From Pseudomonadota bacterium (GTDB lineage Bacteria; Pseudomonadota; Alphaproteobacteria; Sphingomonadales; Sphingomonadaceae), in contig JAEWCK010000190.1 in assembly GCA_023390675.1 (NCBI GenBank), positions 1 through 8,390 on the forward strand: a DNA stretch of 8,390 bases. The letters run 5' to 3'. The first letter of the stretch is position 1; each line of letters opens with the position of its first letter. Shown here piece after piece: positions 1-5,809 of the stretch. The translations under genes and the position numbers were made by a program. The notes under the pieces are model-generated. The model saw nothing but the letters and a program-made list of their open reading frames with translations. It made no database searches and was not told where the DNA came from.

Positions 1-842
1 TGTCCGATCCGCTCGATTATCCGGTAAAGGCGGGCGAGAAGCTCGCGGTCTCGATCTATTATCCCGAGGAGATCGCGCCGCCCACGCATGCGCAGATCGT
101 CGACATCCTCCCCGGCGACGCGACCGCCACGCTCGACTTCGCCGGCGCGAAGCATGCGCGCGCATCGGGGCTGGTGAGTGCGCTGGAGATCGCGGGGACG
201 GCGGCGACGCGGGTGCTCGTCACTTTCGGGGATTCGATCACCGAAGGCGCCGGCGCATCGAAGGCAATGAGCTGGCCCGATCAGGTCGGCCGCATGCTCG
301 CCGCGGGCCGGGACAGCCGCTGCTGGGCGATCGCCAATGTCGGGATCAGCGGCAACCGGCTCCTGGGCAACGGGCGCGGCCCGGGCGCGCTGTCGCGTTT
401 CGATCGCGACGTGCTCTCGGTGCCGAACGTGACGCACGTCGTGATCCTCGAAGGGATCAACGACATCGGCAAGGTGCGCGACCCCGCGAAGCAGTGGCAG
501 GCGCCCGCGGCCAGCCTGATCGCGGCCTATGAGCAGCTGCTGGCGCGGGCGAAATCGCATGGGATCAAGGTGATCTTCGGCACACTGCTGCCTTATGGAG
601 GCGCGGCTTACGCCGATGCGGCGGGCGAGCAGCGGCGGCAGGCGGTCAACGCGTGGATTCGCGCGAATGCCCGGCGCTTCGACGGCGTGATCGACTTCGA
701 CGCAGCGATGGGGGAACCGGGCCAGCCGGACACGATGCGCCCCGCCGAGCAGATCGGCGACCATCTCCACCCCAACGATGCGGGCTACACGCGGATGGCG
801 AAGACTGCGTTGCCGGTGATCGCGGCGCAGGGCTGCCGCTAG
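1..842 (+). CDS. SGNH/GDSL-family esterase (acyl- or acetyl-esterase type), 5' end missing
   Basis: The frame is open from base 3 to the TAG at 840-842, giving 279 visible residues. A GTG at 174 is internal, because in-frame coding sequence with protein-like composition continues to the left edge. All SGNH blocks are visible (numbering from base 3). Block I is FGDSITEG with nucleophile Ser78, block II is NVGISGNR with Gly117, block III is GIND with Asn153, and block V is DHLHP with Asp253 and His256 completing the triad. The roughly 57 residues before block I include SDPLDYPVKAGEKLAVSIYY. They resemble the beta-rich N-terminal portion of longer (about 400-residue) SGNH hydrolases related to lysophospholipase L1-like esterases, so some 100 or more residues including any signal peptide are probably off-window. 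Family members hydrolyse esters, and several bacterial ones de-acetylate polysaccharides. The neighbouring glycosidases suggest de-esterification of a rhamnose-containing glycan, but that is inference. It converges on the rhamnosidase gene with shared stop bases. Confidence 0.92.
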   Translation, partial: SDPLDYPVKAGEKLAVSIYYPEEIAPPTHAQIVDILPGDATATLDFAGAKHARASGLVSALEIAGTAATRVLVTFGDSITEGAGASKAMSWPDQVGRMLAAGRDSRCWAIANVGISGNRLLGNGRGPGALSRFDRDVLSVPNVTHVVILEGINDIGKVRDPAKQWQAPAASLIAAYEQLLARAKSHGIKVIFGTLLPYGGAAYADAAGEQRRQAVNAWIRANARRFDGVIDFDAAMGEPGQPDTMRPAEQIGDHLHPNDAGYTRMAKTALPVIAAQGCR

Positions 843-852
843 AAGCGGTAGC
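832..852. repeat. Inverted repeat (9-bp stem, 3-nt loop) over the shared convergent stop codons
   Basis: Bases 832-840 (GCTGCCGCT) pair with 844-852 (AGCGGTAGC) around the loop AGA at 841-843. Eight pairs are Watson-Crick. The fourth (835 with 849) is G-U in plus-strand RNA but an A-C mismatch in minus-strand RNA, so the hairpin favours the esterase transcript. The TAG stops of both convergent genes sit at the stem-loop junction. No run of T follows on either strand, so this is not a canonical intrinsic terminator. It could weakly pause polymerase, protect 3' ends, or be a by-product of GC-rich coding sequence. Confidence 0.4.
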
Positions 853-3553
853 GCCCCGAGCCCACGACCGCCCGGTCCTTGCCCGGCAGCTCCAGCGTCG
901 CGGTGCTGCCCGCGGGAATCTCGATAGCGAAGTGGACGACCGCGCCGTCGCGCGACCAGGCGCTGCGGATCGGGCCGAGGACCGATTTGTACTCCACCGC
1001 CACGCCGGCGAGCGCCGTCACGCATTGCGGGGCGATCGTGATCGGCGGCCTGTCCGTCCGCCAGAAATCGAGCTTCACGCCGCCGAGTCCGCCGTACAGC
1101 CAGCCCAGTGCGTGGCCGAGCATGAAATGGTTCTGCGATCCGCCGCGCGACGGGTCCCAATTCTCGGTGAGCGCGGTCGCCCCCGCCGCGATCTGCGCGC
1201 CATAGCTCGGCGCGTCGGTGCGCGAGAGCATCGCGTGGAGGACATCGGGCCGGCCATGCTCGGCGAGCGCGCGCACGACATAGTGGAAGCCGACATCGCC
1301 TGCGCTGACATGGTCGCCGCGCGACCGGATGTCGGCGACCAGCGCCTCCACCACGCGCGCCTCCTGTCCCGCCGGCACCATGCCGAGGGCGAGCGGCATC
1401 GCGTTGGCGGTCTGGCTGCCCGTGTCGTAGCTACCCCTGTCGACGTGGAAGAACGCTGCGTTGAACGCCGCCCTGACACTCGCCGCGCGCCGCGTGAAGC
1501 CAGCGACCTCGCCCGCGGGGCGGCCGAGCCGGCGCGCGATGTCCACGAGGCAAGTGAGCATCTGGTAATAGGTCGCTGTCGCAGTGACGCCCATTGAGGT
1601 GAGCGAGCCGCGTCCGCCCGTGCCGTGCGGCGCGAGGTCGAGCCAGTCGCCGAGGCCGTAATCGACCAGTCCCTGCGGCGTACGCTTGCCCTCGATATGG
1701 TCAACATAGCGGACCATCGCGGGATAGCCGATCTCGAGCACGCGGGGGTCGCCGTGAAACTTGTATGCCTTCCATGCCGCGATCACGAGCGCGCCGCCCC
1801 ATTCGGGGGAGTCGCGGAAGCGTTCGTCCTCGCCGACGAACTGGACATATTCGGGCGCGATCTCGGGCACCTGCCCGCTCGGCAGCTGCGCGTCGACGAT
1901 GTCCGCGATCGTCTTCTCGTACATCGACGCGCCGTCCTCGACATAGAGCACGGTTTCGGCATTGAGCTGGTCCTGCTCGAGCCAGCCGAGCTTCTCGCGA
2001 TGCGGGCAATCGGTGAAGACGCTCGCGGTGTTGCTGAGCACGGCCTGGCGGATCAGGTCGTGCGTCTGGACGAGCAGCTTCTGGCTCGAATCGAAGCGGC
2101 CGACCTTGGGCAGGTCGGTATGGACGAATTCGCTGGCGAGCGAGACGATCGCCGCTTCGCCGGGCCTGGCGCGGTCGGCGGGCGCGGCGCCCTCGACCTG
2201 GAGATAGCGCGAGCCGCAATAGAGGAAGCGCGGGCGCCAGACCTCCTCGCCGCGCCCGGCCAGCGTGTAGCTGTAATGCACCGGCAGGCCCGGCCGCACG
2301 CCGATGCTGCGCGGCGCGATCACGCCATCGGCGCCGAGAATCTCGGAAGGGCTGAGCTTGACCGTCGCCCCGGCGGGGCCGCGCACGACCAAAGCCGGGC
2401 GGCTCGAACAGTTCATGCCGAAATCGTAGACATAGACGCCCGGCTTCGGCTCGGTCACCGCCACGGTCGGGTAGACGGTGTCGACCGTCATCGGCGGAAT
2501 GCCCTGCGCCTTGAGCTGGCCTGCGGGTCCTTCGACGAGGAGCACCGGCGCCCAGCCCTCGCGGGCCGCGCCCGCCCGGTCCCAGCCGGCCACTTCGAGC
2601 CGCGCGTCGTGATCCTCGCCGCCATAGATCGACGAGAAGAGGATCGGGCCGCTGCGCGTCGTCCATTCGCCGTCGCTCGTCACAACCGCGCGCGAACCGT
2701 CGGTGTAGGTGATCGCCAGCTCGGCGATCAGCCGCGGCTGGCCGAAGGTGCCGACGAACTTCTTGTAGCGCCCCGCCACCTCCTCGACATTGTACATGCC
2801 GTTGCCGAGCATCACGCCGATCGCATTGGCGCCGGGCGCGAGTAGGCCGGTCACGTCATAGGTCGAATAGAGGACGGTCTTGCGATAGTCGGTCCAGCCC
2901 GGATCGAGCAATGATGCGTGCGCCGCATGCCCGTTGATGCTGACCGCATGCTGGCCGAGCCCGCAGATAGAAAGCACCGCATGCGCCACGGGCTTGTCGA
3001 CCGCGAAGTCGCGGCGGAAGATCGGCATCGGGCTGGGACCGGGCACGTTGGCGGGCTTGCGCGATTGCGCGATCTCGACCGGACGGTCGGGCTCGGCGGC
3101 GATCCATTTCGCCTGCCAGCCGTCGATCACCCCGGTGACGAAGCGCTCGGGCGCGCTCCAACCCGAGGCGCGGCCGGCCCCGTCCCACAGCATCAGCGCC
3201 CACCAATAAGGCGTCTGCGAAGCGAGCTTCAGGTCGCGCGGCGGCTGCGCGCGCATCCGCCCGCCCTTCACCTTGCCGCTGTCCCATATGTCGCCCCGCC
3301 CGGCGGCTGCCGCCGCCTCGCTGCGCGCGACGACGATCCGCCACGCCGACTGGCGCACGTCCTTTGCGTCGGGGCCCGCGTCAATGATCCACAGGAAGCG
3401 CGGGCGGAGCGTATCCACGCCGAGCGGCCGGCTGCGCCACTCGACCCGCAGCTCCGCCGGGCGCATCGCCGTTCCCGGCGTCGCCAGCGCCAGCCGCGGC
3501 GCCAACGACGTCGCGACGCTCCCCGCGATCAGCCCGCGGCGCGAAGTCCGCAT
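839..3553 (-). CDS. GH78 alpha-L-rhamnosidase with Tat-type signal
   Basis: This 904-residue protein should hydrolyse terminal non-reducing alpha-L-rhamnose from glycans or glycosides. The ATG at 3553 is chosen because it begins MRTSRRGLIAG, a twin-arginine (SRRGLI) signal with a hydrophobic stretch to about residue 25, pointing to folded export to the periplasm or outer surface. The order matches the family: an Fn3-like domain (about 33-142; PRFLW, GDIWDSGKV, SGWS), the N-terminal lectin-like rhamnosidase domain (about 178-345; NGHAAHASLLDPGWTDY, LGNGMYN), a concanavalin-like part (about 370-475; YVYDFGMN), the (alpha/alpha)6 barrel (about 480-830) and a C-terminal beta domain to 904. The barrel carries TDCPHREKLGWLEQ with Asp515, Glu520 (likely general acid) and Trp524, and ATALTENWD with Glu797 (likely general base) followed by His809. 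It is last in the minus-strand cluster and overlaps the upstream gene by one base (TGATG). No strong Shine-Dalgarno precedes it, which suggests translational coupling. The frame stays open upstream of 3553 to about 4897, but that stretch is antisense-type shadow of the previous gene, not N-terminal extension. Confidence 0.95.
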   Translation of the reverse strand: MRTSRRGLIAGSVATSLAPRLALATPGTAMRPAELRVEWRSRPLGVDTLRPRFLWIIDAGPDAKDVRQSAWRIVVARSEAAAAAGRGDIWDSGKVKGGRMRAQPPRDLKLASQTPYWWALMLWDGAGRASGWSAPERFVTGVIDGWQAKWIAAEPDRPVEIAQSRKPANVPGPSPMPIFRRDFAVDKPVAHAVLSICGLGQHAVSINGHAAHASLLDPGWTDYRKTVLYSTYDVTGLLAPGANAIGVMLGNGMYNVEEVAGRYKKFVGTFGQPRLIAELAITYTDGSRAVVTSDGEWTTRSGPILFSSIYGGEDHDARLEVAGWDRAGAAREGWAPVLLVEGPAGQLKAQGIPPMTVDTVYPTVAVTEPKPGVYVYDFGMNCSSRPALVVRGPAGATVKLSPSEILGADGVIAPRSIGVRPGLPVHYSYTLAGRGEEVWRPRFLYCGSRYLQVEGAAPADRARPGEAAIVSLASEFVHTDLPKVGRFDSSQKLLVQTHDLIRQAVLSNTASVFTDCPHREKLGWLEQDQLNAETVLYVEDGASMYEKTIADIVDAQLPSGQVPEIAPEYVQFVGEDERFRDSPEWGGALVIAAWKAYKFHGDPRVLEIGYPAMVRYVDHIEGKRTPQGLVDYGLGDWLDLAPHGTGGRGSLTSMGVTATATYYQMLTCLVDIARRLGRPAGEVAGFTRRAASVRAAFNAAFFHVDRGSYDTGSQTANAMPLALGMVPAGQEARVVEALVADIRSRGDHVSAGDVGFHYVVRALAEHGRPDVLHAMLSRTDAPSYGAQIAAGATALTENWDPSRGGSQNHFMLGHALGWLYGGLGGVKLDFWRTDRPPITIAPQCVTALAGVAVEYKSVLGPIRSAWSRDGAVVHFAIEIPAGSTATLELPGKDRAVVGSGRYRF

Positions 3554-3555
3554 CA
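3551..3555 (-). promoter_or_regulatory. TGATG stop-start overlap (translational coupling site)
   Basis: On the minus strand the TGA of the GH-A gene (3555-3553) and the ATG of the rhamnosidase (3553-3551) share one base. The preceding 13 bases (GGGTCGAGCGCTG) contain only weak purine clusters. Compared with the strong AGGGAGGG before the upstream gene, this suggests ribosomes reinitiate after terminating, tying rhamnosidase output to that of the glycosidase before it. Confidence 0.7.
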
Positions 3556-5781
3556 GCGCTCGACCCGGATCAGATAGCTGGTCGTCGCCGGCGTGCCGAC
3601 CGCGATCTCCCAGCCCGGCTCGATCATCTTGCCCGAAATCTCCTTGCCGATCGGCCGCGCCGCGCCGTCGAGCGGCTGGGCGAAGACGCCGATCGCGCCT
3701 TCGAGGTCCTTGAGCTGGATCCAGCCGGTGACCGGCTCGATCAGCGTCGGATCGGTGCCCCATTCGGTGAGCATCGCGCGGCGATCGTCCCATTTGGCGC
3801 CGGTGTTCTGGGTCCGGCTCGTGGTGGTGAGCAGCAGCCGGTTCGACAGGTTGATCGGCTTGCCGTCGAGCGAGGACAAGGTGATCGTCGCGAAGTCGTT
3901 CCTGATCTCGGTCGAGAGGTGGCGCGTCTGCACCTTGGGGTTCTCGCGAACGAAGCCGACCAGCGCCTGCGTGCGAGCCGCATCGATGCTGACGATGCCG
4001 TTCTTGCCGTCCGAGGTCTTCCAGCTGAGCTCGCCGGTGTCCGAGACGATCGGATTGGCGGGAGGGAGCGGCGCGGGAAGTGTGGGCTTGCAGTCGAGGC
4101 ACGACACGCGCGAGCCGTGGGTGAGCGGGATCATCTTGTCGAAGCCCGGCGTATAGTACGGCATCTCGCCGCGCGGCATCCGCGAGGCCTCGCTGATCTG
4201 GTCGGTCGAATAGGAGCGCGTAAGCACCTTCTTCGCCGCCGACACGTCGCCGCGCAGGAAGATCATCGCCCCCACCGGCATCTGCGCCATCTTCACCGGA
4301 TCGAGCGTCATGTCGAAATGGTCGGCGATCGCCGGCTTCCACTCGCCGCTGATCTTGGTCTCGAAGGTGTAGAAGAAGATGCCGTCCCAATCCTGGAACG
4401 CCGCATAGGAAGCGAGAATCGGGATCATCTCGGAGCCGTATTCGCTCGGGAACGGGTGGTTGACCTCGCTCACCGTGAACGGCTTGCCGACCATCGCGCT
4501 GCGCGCGAGCTTCTGAATGATCGAGAGCTCGGGGCTGTTGACCATCGGCTCGTTGCGGCGGCCATAGATCGCCGGGTGCTGCCAATAGACGTGCGAATCG
4601 ACGATATCGCCCTTGCTCGCCGTCCGCATCAGCGGCTGGTTGGCGATGAAATAGGTGTGGTCCGCCATCGGGATGATCGGCGACTTGACCCCTACCTCGT
4701 CCCGGAGGAACCGCTTCATCTCGGCGTGGAAGTCGATCTCGAGCTGGGTGAGGAACGCCAGCTCGGCGTCGAGCCGCAGGCGCGGCGCATCGGGATGATC
4801 GCCGCGGCGCATGAAGGTGACCGGCTGCCCCGCGGCGACGCCCGCCATCGTGCGGAGCTGGGCGATCTGGGCGGCGGTACGGTTCTTGGCCAGCCACTCG
4901 TTGTAGAGCTTGATCAGCAGCGCCTGATAATAGGGCGTCATGTCGAGCTGGTAGTTGGTTTTGCCCTTCTCGCGCTCACCCCGGAACCAATTGCGCATCC
5001 AGAATTCGAGCAGCGAATTCTCGTTGACCACCTCTACGATCACCACCGCGGGATCGTCGGCGTAGCGCAGATTGGTGTAGGGATTGAGGTGGCCGAGCAG
5101 CTGCTTGGCATATTCCTTCTGGAGCGCGACCAGCTCGGGGCCGAAATAGGTGAACGCCTTGGCGTTGCCGATCATCTCGACATCGGGGACGTTGTCGCCG
5201 GGCTTGAAGATGCGGCCGACGTTCAGATTGAAGTCGACATAGATGCCGTTCTTCTTGAGCTGGGCGAACCAGTAATCGAGCCGTTCGAGCCGCTCGGGAT
5301 TGAGCTCGCGGCTGTTGTCGACATCGCCGCGGATCAGCCCGCGCGGGCCGTGCGTGAACGGGCCGGCGCCGGTGCCGCGCGGACCGCCTTCGTTGCGCAC
5401 CTTGCTCTCGGTATCGGGGCGGTCGAGGAAGTGCATGCGCACGCAATTGACCCCGAGCCGCGCCATGGCATTGGCATAGGTCTCGGCATCCTTGTGCGAC
5501 GGGATCTCCTCGCCGCCCACGGTCCAGCCGGTCAAATTGACGCCCCAGCAGCGGAAGCGCTTGCCGTCGGGGCGATAGAGATGCCCGTCGCGCGCCTCGA
5601 TGAAGCCATACTTCCCCGCCGGCCCGTCGAGCAGGAAGCGCACGTCGGCGCCCGAATCGACGCGCGATTCGTGGTCGACCGTGAAAGGCTGCATCGGAAC
5701 GTCCTGCGCCGCAGCCGGCACGGCGAGGCCTGCGCCCGCGAGCGCTCCGGCGATGAACAGGCTGGTGAGCCGCTGCTTCAT
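3553..5781 (-). CDS. Secreted clan GH-A (GH5-like) glycoside hydrolase, exact family unassigned
   Basis: This 742-residue protein starts at the ATG at 5781, seven bases after AGGGAGGG. Residues 1-25 are a Sec signal peptide (MKQRLTSLFIAGALAGAGLA, then VPAAA), with likely cleavage before Gln26. From about 55 the sequence reads as a TIM barrel: FRCWGVNLTGW, ARLGVNCVRMHFLDRP and YVDFNLNVGR are typical early strands. VVIVEVVNEN supplies the clan GH-A Asn253-Glu254 acid/base pair at strand 4. DSHVYWQHP (His397) and FTVSEVNHPFPSEY supply late-strand motifs, with Glu439 as likely nucleophile, implying a retaining mechanism. GIFFYTFE closes the barrel near 474. Residues about 550-742 form a beta-rich C-terminal domain containing DTGELSWKTSDGKNGIVSID. 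A CLDC pair (Cys561, Cys564) lies in the linker. The barrel resembles cellulase-family (GH5-type) enzymes, but I cannot place it in a numbered family or name the bond cleaved. Its position between a GH67-like protein and a rhamnosidase suggests action on the same glycan in the periplasm or outside the cell. Confidence 0.85.
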   Translation of the reverse strand: MKQRLTSLFIAGALAGAGLAVPAAAQDVPMQPFTVDHESRVDSGADVRFLLDGPAGKYGFIEARDGHLYRPDGKRFRCWGVNLTGWTVGGEEIPSHKDAETYANAMARLGVNCVRMHFLDRPDTESKVRNEGGPRGTGAGPFTHGPRGLIRGDVDNSRELNPERLERLDYWFAQLKKNGIYVDFNLNVGRIFKPGDNVPDVEMIGNAKAFTYFGPELVALQKEYAKQLLGHLNPYTNLRYADDPAVVIVEVVNENSLLEFWMRNWFRGEREKGKTNYQLDMTPYYQALLIKLYNEWLAKNRTAAQIAQLRTMAGVAAGQPVTFMRRGDHPDAPRLRLDAELAFLTQLEIDFHAEMKRFLRDEVGVKSPIIPMADHTYFIANQPLMRTASKGDIVDSHVYWQHPAIYGRRNEPMVNSPELSIIQKLARSAMVGKPFTVSEVNHPFPSEYGSEMIPILASYAAFQDWDGIFFYTFETKISGEWKPAIADHFDMTLDPVKMAQMPVGAMIFLRGDVSAAKKVLTRSYSTDQISEASRMPRGEMPYYTPGFDKMIPLTHGSRVSCLDCKPTLPAPLPPANPIVSDTGELSWKTSDGKNGIVSIDAARTQALVGFVRENPKVQTRHLSTEIRNDFATITLSSLDGKPINLSNRLLLTTTSRTQNTGAKWDDRRAMLTEWGTDPTLIEPVTGWIQLKDLEGAIGVFAQPLDGAARPIGKEISGKMIEPGWEIAVGTPATTSYLIRVER

Positions 5782-5788
5782 TGGTGAT

Positions 5789-5796
5789 CCCTCCCT
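5789..5796 (-). promoter_or_regulatory. Strong Shine-Dalgarno for the GH-A glycosidase
   Basis: On the minus strand AGGGAGGG lies seven bases before the ATG at 5781, within the 28-base gap after the upstream TGA at 5812-5810. It fixes the start at the signal-peptide methionine and rules out an upstream extension of the frame. The gap is too small for a terminator plus promoter, supporting co-transcription with the preceding gene. Confidence 0.85.
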
Positions 5797-5809
5797 GGAA
5801 TTGCTCTCG

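Noticed and set aside
174..842. GTG at 174 as the start of a short 222-residue esterase
   Set aside because: Coding sequence continues in frame to the left edge with the SDPLDYPV-type segment typical of longer family members. No convincing Shine-Dalgarno precedes the GTG.
832..852. Intrinsic transcription terminator between the convergent genes
   Set aside because: A stem-loop exists, but no T-tract follows it on either strand, so it is listed only as an inverted repeat.
1625..2845. Plus-strand open frame of 406 codons opposite the rhamnosidase
   Set aside because: It is antisense to the GH78 barrel and lectin-like domains, with biased composition and no recognisable motif.
3554..4897. Upstream in-frame extension of the rhamnosidase to 4897 on the minus strand (about 448 more codons)
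   Set aside because: The extension overlaps the GH-A gene in another frame and translates to Arg/Asp/Gly-rich low-quality sequence. The Tat signal at the ATG at 3553 marks the true N-terminus.
3919..5787. Long plus-strand open frame (622 codons) opposite the GH-A glycosidase gene
   Set aside because: It lies fully antisense to a convincing secreted enzyme. Its translation is rich in Arg, Leu, Asp, Val and Ala without domain motifs, as expected when a GC-rich gene is read on its complementary strand.
5782..5809. Separate promoter in the 28-base gap before the GH-A gene
   Set aside because: The gap is filled mainly by the ribosome site. I see no -10 or -35 pair there, and the sequence around it is coding.
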